Below, piece by piece: positions 19,351 through 28,017 of a DNA stretch of 64,000 bases. Position 1 is the first letter of the stretch, and each line of letters opens with the position of its first letter. The position numbers and the translations under genes are program-made. The notes below the pieces were generated by a model, which saw nothing but the letters and a program-made list of their open reading frames with translations, was not told the origin of the DNA and searched no databases. The stretch is from contig JADJPV010000002.1 of the NCBI GenBank assembly GCA_016713085.1, positions 1,612,001-1,676,000 on the forward strand. Direction: 5' to 3'. This stretch comes from Chitinophagaceae bacterium. Its GTDB lineage: Bacteria; Bacteroidota; Bacteroidia; Chitinophagales; Chitinophagaceae.

Positions 19351-20073
19351 TTAATCGTCTTTACGGCGGATGATAGAACCAACATTAGTTCCCACTTCAC
19401 TGATCTTTGCTGTGCCTTTATAATAAATACTTCCGCCGGTGGATGAATATAATTTCATTTCATCGTTCACTGTTACTTCTATTTTGGCACCTGTGGTCGA
19501 ACGGATATCTGCTTTACCGGCAGACAAAGTATATGCTTCCACTCTGCCTCCACTGTTGGCATGCACATTAAATGTTCCAACTGAACCCGACACTGAAACC
19601 TTCGCACCACTTTCTGATTCAACAATCAGTTTACCTGCTTCAACCTTCCCTTTAAAATCGGCACCCGATTGAAGATAGAGACTAAGCACTTCTTCCTTTA
19701 TTACACCCTCCACTTTCACAGAGCTTCCGGCATGGGCAGTAAGTTTATCCAGAGTTTTGAAAGAGATATATACTTTGAGTTTTTTGCCGGTGCTTGTCCA
19801 GTCGCTGAAAGATTCACGATCATAATAAATTTTCAACTGGCCATCTTCCACTTCTGTTTTCAGGCGGGAGCGGTATTCATCTCTGGAGGCACTTACCACC
19901 ACTTTATCTTCATTTGACTGGGTAAGATACAAGTCAATCCCGTCGGTTACTTTAATGGAACGGAATGGCTTCACCGTCCTTGTTTCAGCATTCGGATCTT
20001 CAATTTTGGTTTCCTGGGCCTTTGCCAGCAGGAAAAAAGACATAGCGATAAGGGTGAACATCAATTTCTGCAT
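19351..20073 (-). CDS. GIN-domain (DUF2807) secreted protein, paralogue 2
   Basis: A 240-aa protein with a signal peptide ending in LLAKAQ and the same organisation as its neighbour (RTVKPFRSIKVTDGIDLYLT is typical of the domain start). The repeated turn motif has diverged to SGA/SGG/TGA forms (SESGAKVSVSG, ANSGGRVEAY, STTGAKIEVT). It is the upstream gene of the pair, with its promoter probably in the 266-bp gap shared with the divergent TPP-regulated receptor. Confidence 0.85.
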   Translation of the reverse strand: MQKLMFTLIAMSFFLLAKAQETKIEDPNAETRTVKPFRSIKVTDGIDLYLTQSNEDKVVVSASRDEYRSRLKTEVEDGQLKIYYDRESFSDWTSTGKKLKVYISFKTLDKLTAHAGSSVKVEGVIKEEVLSLYLQSGADFKGKVEAGKLIVESESGAKVSVSGSVGTFNVHANSGGRVEAYTLSAGKADIRSTTGAKIEVTVNDEMKLYSSTGGSIYYKGTAKISEVGTNVGSIIRRKDD

Positions 20074-20184
20074 AATATTCGTTTTGTATGATACGGCTCA
20101 CCAAAGCAGAATGTTACAGGTATCCTAAAACAATTTACCTTTGACCCGTCAAAAAGCGGTGAATGCCGGTTTTGACACAGATTC

Positions 20185-20278
20185 CCCGGGGTGCTAAACT
20201 CCTGCCAACCGCAGGAGAGCTGAGATCAAACCCGTAGAACCTGATCAGGGTAATGCCTGCGCAGGGAAGGAGGTTCTA
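20185..20278 (+). promoter_or_regulatory. TPP riboswitch (THI element)
   Basis: The conserved THI-box elements occur in order: GGGGTGC, the CTGAGA segment (GAGCTGAGATCAAACCC), GAACCTGATC and GGGTAATGCCTGCGCAGGGA. These form the thiamine pyrophosphate aptamer. It ends about 60 bp before the start of a TonB-dependent receptor, so the receptor should be repressed by TPP. That identifies the receptor as a thiamine or thiamine-precursor importer. Confidence 0.95.
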
Positions 20279-20339
20279 TATTTCCCCTCTTTTCGTTTCG
20301 CAGCATTTCCGACTCAATTTTTAACTGTAAAAAGTGTAA

Positions 20340-22838
20340 ATGATGATGAAAAAATTGATGCTGGGAATGTTGGTGATTGTATCACAACAAATTTCAGTGG
20401 CTCAGTACAAACTGAGCGGAAAAGTCAACGACGGAGCAACCAATTCTCCGCTTGAAAATGCAACTGTAGAAATCAATCAAACTGCAGTTACGCAAACCAA
20501 CAGTGCCGGAGTATTCAATACCGGACTATCAAAAAAAGGAACCTACCGGATCCGCATCAGCAGCGTAGGGTACAAAACATGGGAACAGGTATTTGTCGTA
20601 TCCGACAAAGAAACAACTCTCAGTTTTTCACTGGAACAGCATAAGCTGTTTTTAAAACCCATTGAAGTAACCGCCATCCGTGCAGGCGACCGTATGCCCT
20701 TCAGCAAAACCAATCTCAACAAAAAAGAAATTGAGAAAGTAAACCTCGGGCAGGACCTTCCCTTCATTGTCAATCAAACTCCATCCGTGGTGGTAAATTC
20801 TGATGCAGGAAACGGAATTGGTTACACCGGTATCCGCATCCGTGGTACTGATGCAACAAGGATCAACATGACATTGAATGGCATTCCTTACAATGATCCG
20901 GAAAGCCAGGGATTGTTTTTTGTGAACCTTCCTGATTTCTCTTCTTCGGTAAGTTCTATCCAGATCCAGAGAGGGGTTGGTACATCTTCCAATGGTGCAG
21001 GTGCATTTGGTGCCACATTAAATCTCAGCACCAATGAGTTTAACGATAAGCCTTATGCAGAACTGAACAATGGCTTCGGCAGTTTTAACACATGGAGGCA
21101 AACCATTAAAGCAGGAAGCGGTTTGATGGGCAATCATTTTACCGTTGATGCAAGATTATCATTTATCAACAGTGATGGATTTATCGACAGAGGCGCATCG
21201 AAGCTCAGTTCATTGTATTTCTCAACTGCTTATATCAACAATAAAACATCCATCCGTTTTAATGCCATCACCGGTAAAGAAAAAACCTACCAGTCATGGA
21301 ATGGTATTCCTGAATATAAATTGCATCGCAACGATGCAAAGCTCATGGAGCATTACTGGAACAACAGTTATCCAACAACAGCAGATTCACTGAACCTGTT
21401 TGATAATAATAATAACAGAACCTACAATGTATTCACTTATAAAAATCAAACCGATAATTACCAGCAGGATCATTACCAGTTATTCTTCAATCATGAACTG
21501 AACAAAGCCTGGAATTTCAATGCGGCTTTCTTCTTAACAAGAGGCCGTGGTTATTATGAAGAATACAAATACAAGGAAGACCTCGGCGATTATGGACTAA
21601 GCAGTGCAGTTGATGCAGACATCATCCGTCAGCTCTGGCTCAACAACTGGTTTTACGGAACCACCTTTTCTGCTCAATACAAAAAAGACAAGGACCAGCT
21701 AACCATTGGCGGAGCATATACCCGTTACAAAGGTTTGCACTATGGAAAAATCATCTGGAGTGAAGTATCTGTACCCAAAGATTATAAATGGTATGATTTG
21801 AATGCATTTAAAAATGATTTCAACATCTATACAAAATACCAGCGCCGCATTGCAACAAGATGGGAAGCATTTGCAGATCTGCAGTTCCGTTCTGTAACAT
21901 ATACCATTAATGGCTTCCGTAAAACACCAACCCTGAAACTCGATAACCAATTCAATTTCTTTAACCCGAAAGTTGGATTGTCTTAGGCGGATAGTAAAGG
22001 ATGACTTGGTTTTATATCCGATAGTGTTGGAAATAAAGAACCCAACCGTGAAGATTTTGAAGCAGGTGTAAACCAACAACCAAAACACGAAACAGTATAC
22101 GATCTTGAATTAAATATTGAACAGCCTAAAGAAATGTATAACTGGAGCGTTACGGGTTACTACATGCATTATAACAATCAACTTGTCCTTACCGGAAAGG
22201 TTAATGACGTTGGTGCTTACAATCGTATCAATGTTCCAAAAAGCTATCGTGCGGGTGTGGAATTACAGGCAGGTATAAAACCCATCAGCTGGTTTAATGC
22301 AAGCGGTAATCTAACGCTGAGCAGAAACCGCATCCTCAACTTTACAGAATTTGTTGATGATTATGATAATGGCGGACAGCAGGAAAATAAATTTACTTCT
22401 ACACCACTTTCCTTCTCGCCTGCTGCAGTTGCTGGACTTACGCTTAACTTTATTCCTTTTAAGAATATGGAGATCAGCTTACTTAACAAATATGTATCAC
22501 GCCAATTTCTGGATAACACAGGAGATGTAAAAAGAAGTATTGATCCATATAGTTCACGTGACAAGCAGCCTAACTTAAGCTTAAACACCGGACAACAATA
22601 TCAATATGGGAATTACGGTATACCATTTGTGACCGATTTACGGCTGCAATATGGCATCCATTTAAAAAGAATTAAAGAAATTAATTTGACATTCCAGCTC
22701 AACAATGTGTTTAATGAACTGTACGAAACCAATGGCTATACCTTCAGCTATATCTATGGTGCACAAACCATCACCGAGAATTTTTATTATCCCATGGCCG
22801 GAATAAATTTCCTCGCCGGTATCAATATAAAACTCTGA
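20340..22838 (+). CDS. TonB-dependent receptor, probable thiamine importer; disrupted by an indel cluster
   Basis: The reconstructed protein is about 830 aa. It has a signal peptide, a carboxypeptidase-regulatory-like domain (YKLSGKVNDGATNSPLENAT), a plug (GIGYTGIRIRGTDATRINMT, then LNGIPYNDPESQG) and a barrel ending in GINFLAGINIKL. The frame breaks after KVGLS at 21986, and the barrel resumes at about SDSVGNKEPNRED (22026). Between them all three frames carry stops, and pieces such as MTWFYI lie in different frames, so at least two indels are needed. The TPP riboswitch upstream supports thiamine transport across the outer membrane. A strong terminator follows. Confidence 0.85.
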
Positions 22839-22845
22839 TAAAAGA

Positions 22846-22879
22846 AAAGAGGTGATCGAATTCATTCGATCACCTCTTT
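22846..22879 (+). terminator. Strong rho-independent terminator after the receptor gene
   Basis: Perfect 16-base arms AAAGAGGTGATCGAAT / ATTCGATCACCTCTTT with a 2-nt loop, followed by TATATATTTTCC. It starts 8 bp after the receptor stop. Confidence 0.9.
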
Positions 22880-22928
22880 ATATATTTTCCTTGTATTTCT
22901 CCTTTCCTCCTCTCCTCTGCGTGAAACC

Positions 22929-23040
22929 ATGTGCCGTAGGTACATCTCATAGGTTGAATCATTAATGAAAGCATCACACGTTCCTTCGGAACGTTTCATG
23001 CTTCTTATTAGTTTATTACTCGGTACCGTCCCTACGGGAC
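22929..23040. repeat. Three short hairpins of one design (REP/BIME-like cluster)
   Basis: Three inverted repeats at about 50-bp spacing: ATGTGCCGTAGGTACAT (22929-22945), ACGTTCCTTCGGAACGT (22978-22994) and GTCCCTACGGGAC (23028-23040). Each has a CC-3nt-GG centre. They fill the gap between the receptor terminator and the rhodanese gene, and no coding potential is seen there. Confidence 0.55.
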
Positions 23041-23133
23041 ATCACAACATAAAAAAGTGAGCACTTCTTCAAGCCTCACCAAAACTATTTTCTTCTCTGT
23101 GTTTCTTCTTTCCTCCACTCCTCTGTGTTGAAA

Positions 23134-23442
23134 CTACCCTCCGAACTTCTCTCTCCACGCAAGCATCCCGCCCGTTACATTCACTACATTTTCAAAACCC
23201 AATGTTTCTGCAAACATACAGGCCTGTCCGCTGCGGTTACCACTGCGGCAATAGAAAATCACTTCCTGGTCTTTTAAATTTTCAATGACTTCCACATCCA
23301 TATTGCGGATATTTCCCAACGGATGAAGGATGCCCCCGATATTAAATTCTTCATGTTCATTTGGTTCACGGACATCTACAATATTCAATTGTTCGCCAGC
23401 ATCGATTCTTGCCTTTAATTCTTCAACAGTTATTGTTCGCAT
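23134..23442 (-). CDS. Rhodanese-like domain protein
   Basis: A 102-aa single-domain rhodanese. It has VDVREPNEHEEF and the active-site loop FYCRSGNRSGQA with the catalytic Cys, followed by GGMLAWREKFGG. No signal peptide is present, so it is cytoplasmic. Such proteins carry sulfur as a persulfide. It starts 11 bp after the PASTA gene and is the last gene of a ddl-PASTA-rhodanese run. Confidence 0.9.
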   Translation of the reverse strand: MRTITVEELKARIDAGEQLNIVDVREPNEHEEFNIGGILHPLGNIRNMDVEVIENLKDQEVIFYCRSGNRSGQACMFAETLGFENVVNVTGGMLAWREKFGG

Positions 23443-23453
23443 GATTGATAGTT

Positions 23454-24284
23454 TTAGTATTCATTTTCTGTTTTCGGCATCACCGCTTTGGGTCTTTGTG
23501 TAGTATCCATCTTCGATTTATCCATACTGATGTACAGATCCATCAGCTGACCTCCACGAATGCGGATTGGTCTTCCTTCATCATCCCTTCTTGCCGGACT
23601 TTGCCTGATCACAAATGCACCAGAGCTATCTCCCACCGGACCATCCACAATCACCGCACCCAGCAACAGTTCATTACTTTCTAAAAATACTTTCGCTTCT
23701 GCAAAGGTCATTCCCAGTAAATCAGGTACCAGCATTTCATGTTGCTTAATACCTCCGCCCAATACAAAACTGATGCGGCTTCCCATCGGGATTCTTGTTC
23801 CCGGCACAATTGTATTTCCATTGTATAGTTGTTCAAGTACGGACCCAACTGCAAAATCGGGACGGGAAGTAGTATCGCCGAACTTCAATCCCAATGTATT
23901 CAACTGTAACAAAACGCTGCGGTAGGTTTGACCAACAAAGTTGGGTATCGCCACCAGCGGTGCTTCTGAACGGTTCACCGTTAAATAAACAGTACGGTTC
24001 ACCTTCACCATTTCATTGGGAGCAGGTGATTGTTTTACAACAGAAAGTTTTGGTAAGCTGTCGAAATACACACTATCCTGTACCTGCACCTGGAAGCCCT
24101 GCGACTCCAGTAATTTCTTTGCCTCTTCAATATTTTTTCCTTTGATTTCGGGCACTTTAATATAATCCCCGTGCTGTGTAATCTTATCCAGCAGCAGGAA
24201 AAAGATAAAGAAAATAGCCAGTCCCAATGCAATAGCAATGAGCAGGTTTAACAAAAAAGAACGACTTGTAATTGATTGAAACAC
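23454..24284 (-). CDS. Membrane-anchored PASTA-domain protein
   Basis: A 276-aa protein with an N-terminal membrane anchor (LLNLLIAIALGLAIFFIFFL) and three PASTA domains. The domains begin near KVPEIKGKNIEEAKKLLESQ, AIPNFVGQTYRSVLLQLNTL and LVPDLLGMTFAEAKVFLESN. PASTA modules bind uncrosslinked peptidoglycan. No kinase or transpeptidase domain is attached. Its place directly downstream of ddl fits a cell-wall role. Confidence 0.88.
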   Translation of the reverse strand: MFQSITSRSFLLNLLIAIALGLAIFFIFFLLLDKITQHGDYIKVPEIKGKNIEEAKKLLESQGFQVQVQDSVYFDSLPKLSVVKQSPAPNEMVKVNRTVYLTVNRSEAPLVAIPNFVGQTYRSVLLQLNTLGLKFGDTTSRPDFAVGSVLEQLYNGNTIVPGTRIPMGSRISFVLGGGIKQHEMLVPDLLGMTFAEAKVFLESNELLLGAVIVDGPVGDSSGAFVIRQSPARRDDEGRPIRIRGGQLMDLYISMDKSKMDTTQRPKAVMPKTENEY

Positions 24285-24321
24285 GGAAATTGAATTTGGT
24301 TGCCGAATATCGGTAATAATA

Positions 24322-25314
24322 TTAAGATGAATGTTTTGCCAATGCCTCTTCCACCAATGCTGAATAAAACTCTTCCAGTTCCCAGCCCATGGCCCTCACC
24401 TGCTGCGGAACAATACTGGCATCCGTTTGCCCCGGAATAGTATTGATCTCTAACATAAACGGTTCATTCTTTTCTTCATTGTAAATGAAGTCGATCCGTA
24501 TCACACCACCGCAGTTAAAAACTGCATATACCTTCTTGGCCGCCGCACTTACCTTCTGATAAATTTCATCACTTGCTTCAGCAGGAGTGATTTCTGTACT
24601 CTTGCCATGATACTTCGCCACAAAATCAAAAAACTCCATATCAGGGTCAGCTTTTACTTCCGTCATCGGCATCGCAATAATTTCGCCCTTGCTTTTAAAC
24701 ACACCAATCGTAAACTCACGGCCCTTAATCATTTCTTCCACCAGCACCTGGTCATCTTCAACAAATGCTTTATCAATGGCTGCTGCAAGATCTTCCTGTT
24801 TGCTCACCTTGCTCATTCCAATACTGCTGCCGCCGTTATTTGGTTTTACAAACACAGGAAATTTTAAATGGATACTGTTTGCATCAACCGGCTGATGTTC
24901 GAACAGGTGTACACTCTTTGCCACATTGATACCGGCAAAAGCAGCCACTGCTACTGTATACCGTTTATTAAAAGTAATTGCAGAAGTTGCCGCACTGCAG
25001 GAAGTATAAGGAAGACCCAGTACATCAAAATAGCCCTGCAGTTTTCCATCCTCACCGGGAGTGCCGTGCATACCAATAAACACACAATCAAAATGAACCT
25101 TCTCTCCATCCACCTTTACCGTGAAATCGTTTTTATCAACGATCTGTTTATGATCATGAGCATCTGTATACGTCCAACCCTCTTTGGAAATATCAATTAA
25201 GAATACATTGTATTTCTGTTTGTCTAAATGACTGTAAATGGTTTTGGCGCTTTTGTAAGAGATCACCGCCTCACCGCTGTACCCGCCCGTAACAAGGGCA
25301 ATATTTTTCTGCAT
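24322..25314 (-). CDS. ddl: D-alanine--D-alanine ligase
   Basis: A 330-aa ATP-grasp enzyme starting MQKNIALVTGGYSGEAVISY. The usual GGxSxE start appears here as GGYSGE. Also present are GMHGTPGEDGKLQGYFDVLG, VFVKPNNGGSSIGMSKV, the EEMIKGREFTIGV segment and MLEINTIPGQT. It makes the D-Ala-D-Ala dipeptide for peptidoglycan in the cytoplasm. The frame is open 76 codons further upstream, but that part is Arg/Lys-rich translation of a pyrimidine-rich repeat, so I placed the start at 25314. Confidence 0.95.
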   Translation of the reverse strand: MQKNIALVTGGYSGEAVISYKSAKTIYSHLDKQKYNVFLIDISKEGWTYTDAHDHKQIVDKNDFTVKVDGEKVHFDCVFIGMHGTPGEDGKLQGYFDVLGLPYTSCSAATSAITFNKRYTVAVAAFAGINVAKSVHLFEHQPVDANSIHLKFPVFVKPNNGGSSIGMSKVSKQEDLAAAIDKAFVEDDQVLVEEMIKGREFTIGVFKSKGEIIAMPMTEVKADPDMEFFDFVAKYHGKSTEITPAEASDEIYQKVSAAAKKVYAVFNCGGVIRIDFIYNEEKNEPFMLEINTIPGQTDASIVPQQVRAMGWELEEFYSALVEEALAKHSS

Positions 25315-25594
25315 ATGGTTGTGTATAAAAATCGAATGTTCTTCTCTCTTCCAAAACAATGCCGCTTTTCTCCCTCTTTTTCTCTTCTTTGTCATCCTGA
25401 GCGATAGTCGAAGGACCCTCCTTCGAACTCTTAGCCCTGCCTTTCCCCACTCTTTGCCTCTGTATTCCCTATTTGCCTTTGTTCTCCCTCTTTGCTTCTG
25501 CCTCGTTGCCTTCACTCCTTTCCCTCTTTCCCCTCCTTTCAACTCTTAGCCCTGCCTTTGTCTTCCCTCTTTGCCTTTGCCTCTGCCTCGTTGC
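25315..25594. repeat. Pyrimidine-rich degenerate repeat tract
   Basis: About 280 bp strongly biased to C and T on the plus strand. Recurring words include TTAGCCCTGCCTTT, CCCTCTTTGC and CTGCCTCGTTGCCT. It also holds a perfect 8-bp inverted repeat TCGAAGGA/TCCTTCGA at 25408-25426. It separates ddl from the DUF4440 gene. No gene is supported; the long frames through it are composition artefacts. Confidence 0.6.
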
Positions 25595-26086
25595 CTATTT
25601 GCCTTCCCCAACCCCCTGATTCCCCGTATCCACCACAAACTTCCACTTCCCATCCTTCTGTTTTCTCCAGATCGATAAATAAGTTCCCTGCATCGTTGTA
25701 TCCTTTGTCTTTACGGTATAAACACCATACGTATATCCAAGATCATGTGCCACCGACATATCAGCACCCTTCGGCACCCATGTCATGGTAAACGAAGTAT
25801 CCTCCTGTGCTTTTAAAAACTGAATCACATCTCCTTCCACAATCGGTAAATAACCCGGGCGTAGCAGCACTGCATCATCTGCCACATAATAAAGAAACGC
25901 ATTCTTCATCCCCTCCTTTGCACTCGCTTCCGAAAAAGCAATATCTGTATCCACCATTTCCTGCATGGCCATTTCAGTATCCGGGTCCTTTTTCTCAACC
26001 AACAGATCAACAGGTTTCTCCTCAAAAAAACCGCAACCCGTAAACAGTAATGCAGCTGTCAACAAAAAAAGTAAATTCTTCCGCAT
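25595..26086 (-). CDS. DUF4440/SnoaL-like lipoprotein
   Basis: A 163-aa protein with a lipobox (LLTAALLFTGCGFF, Cys near residue 18), then a nuclear-transport-factor-2-like fold. The signs are a helical start (VDTDIAFSEASAKEGMKNAF), VADDAVLLRPGYLPIVEG, and a C-terminal strand pair WRKQKDGKWKFVVDTGNQ. Families with this fold bind small molecules or act in polyketide-type chemistry; the lipoprotein form is common in Bacteroidota with unknown function. Confidence 0.8.
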   Translation of the reverse strand: MRKNLLFLLTAALLFTGCGFFEEKPVDLLVEKKDPDTEMAMQEMVDTDIAFSEASAKEGMKNAFLYYVADDAVLLRPGYLPIVEGDVIQFLKAQEDTSFTMTWVPKGADMSVAHDLGYTYGVYTVKTKDTTMQGTYLSIWRKQKDGKWKFVVDTGNQGVGEGK

Positions 26087-26187
26087 GTATGCAAGATAAT
26101 GATTCAGGGTTTATTTCAGAGAGGGGAAGCCCGTACATTATGAGCAATTTCACAGCTCCCGAATTTACAGACCTGTATAAAAAAAGC

Positions 26188-26215
26188 AAGGTGAAGGTTT
26201 TCAAGCCTTCACCTT
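26188..26215 (-). terminator. Terminator downstream of the ferredoxin gene, possibly bidirectional
   Basis: Ten-base arms AAGGTGAAGG / CCTTCACCTT. T-runs are available on either strand (TTTTTCT on plus, TTTTTTTAT after GC on minus). The gene reading into it is the ferredoxin, about 220 bp away. Confidence 0.7.
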
Positions 26216-26371
26216 TTTCTTAACGGGAAATATCACCCGCCGTATTCTGGAATCATCCTTACGGGAACTCATCCATCGTGAAAAAAATGTTTCTTTACAA
26301 TATCTGCTGTTAAGTTACTCAAAGCAGATTGTTTCGTCAACAAATGATTCAAATACTTATGCACCTTTTTC

Positions 26372-26399
26372 ATCCGACTCAGCCTTGGCGAAGTCGGAT
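26372..26399. repeat. Inverted repeat ATCCGACT / AGTCGGAT
   Basis: Eight-base arms around a 12-nt loop that itself contains CC...GG. It lies between the terminator and the 3' end of the ferredoxin gene and has no T-run, so it is more like an intergenic REP than a terminator. Confidence 0.45.
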
Positions 26400-26435
26400 T
26401 ATCCGACACAACTCAGGCAAACTCAGGTTGGGGTC

Positions 26436-26783
26436 TTACCCGTGCAACACAGCCTTTCTTGCCATCAGCGTATCCACTGTTTCCACATACGCTTCATCAG
26501 GTACGCAGCAATCAACCGGACAAACACTGGCGCACTGTGGTTCTTCATGAAAACCCTGGCACTCGGTGCATTTGTTGGGAGTAATATAATAAACATCCAT
26601 TGCAAGAGGTGCATTCTTTGCATCTGCATCTACACTTGTTCCGTCAATCAATGTAAAACTTCCTTTTACGGCAGTTCCATCGGCAACGGCCCATTCTACC
26701 CCGCCTTCATAAATAGCATTGTTGGGACACTCAGGTTCGCAGGCCCCGCAGTTGATACATTCTTCTGTAATTTTAATAGCCAT
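26436..26783 (-). CDS. 4Fe-4S dicluster ferredoxin
   Basis: A 115-aa protein with two cluster-binding sites. The first is CINCGACEPECP, at the N-terminus. The second is CTECQGFHEEPQCASVCPVD, with a six-residue insertion typical of Alvin-type ferredoxins. About 45 residues separate them. It is a cytoplasmic electron carrier. It is divergent from the acyl-CoA reductase gene, 152 bp apart. Confidence 0.92.
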   Translation of the reverse strand: MAIKITEECINCGACEPECPNNAIYEGGVEWAVADGTAVKGSFTLIDGTSVDADAKNAPLAMDVYYITPNKCTECQGFHEEPQCASVCPVDCCVPDEAYVETVDTLMARKAVLHG

Positions 26784-26935
26784 GATCTTTAATTTTTAGG
26801 ATTTTATCTTGAATTGTCAGTAAGTCAATCGTTATAATCCGTACTGCGGGCCCGTTGTTAACTTTCTCCTCCTTATCTGCACAGCCCGTACCTTATTCAG
26901 TTACTTTGCTGCTCAAATGTAAAATAAACAGTTGA

Positions 26936-27940
26936 ATGAACTTACAAGAAAGAGTAGAAATTTTACAACAACTTCAACAATATATTTCCAGTACTGACGA
27001 AGGTTGGCAAAATATTCAGGAAAAATCCTTACAGCACAACAACTGGTTCACCCATCAGTACACTCAACTCGCTGCAAAAACCATTGCCACTGAATTTTTA
27101 GACAAACAAAAATTATTGCAGTGGACTGACCACTATCATCTCGATGATAACATTATTCCCAAAACAGTTGGCATCATCATGGCCGGCAATATTCCCTTAG
27201 TGGGCTTTCATGATTTTTTATGTGTGTTCATCAGCGGGCACAAACAACTCATCAAACTAAGCAGTAAAGATCAGTTCCTGCTCAAACATCTCGTTGATAA
27301 AATGATTGAGTGGAACCCAGACATGAAGAACCACGTAAGCTTTGCAGCCATGCTCAAAGGCTGCGATGCTTATATTGCCACCGGCAGCAATAACAGTGCA
27401 CGTTATTTCGATTATTATTTTGGCCGCTACCCTTCCGTTATCCGTAAAAACAGAACCTCTGTTGCCATCCTCACCGGTAAAGAAACAGCAAACGAACTAA
27501 CCTTACTCGCCGATGATATCATGACTTACTTTGGTCTCGGCTGCCGCAACGTAACACAGATTTATACACCCGCCGATTATGATTTTGTTCCCCTGCTTGG
27601 CGCATTACGTAAATACCAGTGGATGTTCGATCATCATAAGTACCGCAATAATTACGATTACCAGCTCGCCATCTACCTCATGAATAATATTTATTACATG
27701 ACCAACGATTGCATTGTACTCGTAAAAAATCCCAACCCCTTCTCGCCCATTGGCACACTGCATTACGATTTTTATACCGATTTTACTGCACTGCAAACCG
27801 AACTCAAAACCAAAGAAGAAATCCAGGCAATTGTTGGTGCTGGCGGATTACCATTTGGGCAGGCACAGCAACCATCGCTGATGGATTATGCAGATGGAGT
27901 TGATGTGATGGCGTTTTTGAAAAGGGTTGCCAACCTTTGA
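26936..27940 (+). CDS. Acyl-CoA reductase (LuxC-type); C-terminus ends inside a REP palindrome
   Basis: A 334-aa protein matching the aldehyde-dehydrogenase-fold acyl-CoA reductase family: VGIIMAGNIPLVGFHDFLCV (nucleotide side), KNRTSVAILTGKE, and YFGLGCRNVTQIY with the likely catalytic Cys. Its natural product in this organism is unknown. The last codons (RVANL) and the TGA lie inside the first REP palindrome at 27924-27954, so the element has supplied the end of this protein. Confidence 0.9.
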   Translation: MNLQERVEILQQLQQYISSTDEGWQNIQEKSLQHNNWFTHQYTQLAAKTIATEFLDKQKLLQWTDHYHLDDNIIPKTVGIIMAGNIPLVGFHDFLCVFISGHKQLIKLSSKDQFLLKHLVDKMIEWNPDMKNHVSFAAMLKGCDAYIATGSNNSARYFDYYFGRYPSVIRKNRTSVAILTGKETANELTLLADDIMTYFGLGCRNVTQIYTPADYDFVPLLGALRKYQWMFDHHKYRNNYDYQLAIYLMNNIYYMTNDCIVLVKNPNPFSPIGTLHYDFYTDFTALQTELKTKEEIQAIVGAGGLPFGQAQQPSLMDYADGVDVMAFLKRVANL

Positions 27941-27984
27941 AAGGTTGGCAACCCTGACCCTAACCCTAAAAGGTTGGCAACCCT
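27924..27984. repeat. REP palindrome plus half-copy, 5' side of the RAYT gene
   Basis: A 31-bp element with 15-base perfect arms (GGGTTGCCAACCTTT and complement) at 27924-27954. It is followed by CTGACCCTAACCC and a second, half element (AAAAGGTTGGCAACCCT, 27968-27984). It lies just upstream of the RAYT gene and the same core recurs at 28692 and 34463, as expected for a REP family mobilised by its RAYT. Confidence 0.85.
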
Positions 27985-28017
27985 ATGAACACTTCACAAA
28001 AATGATTATTTTGTTGA

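Noticed and set aside
25315..25542. 76-codon N-terminal extension of the ddl frame
   Set aside because: It is Arg/Lys-rich translation of a CT-rich repeat; the conserved protein begins at the ATG at 25314.
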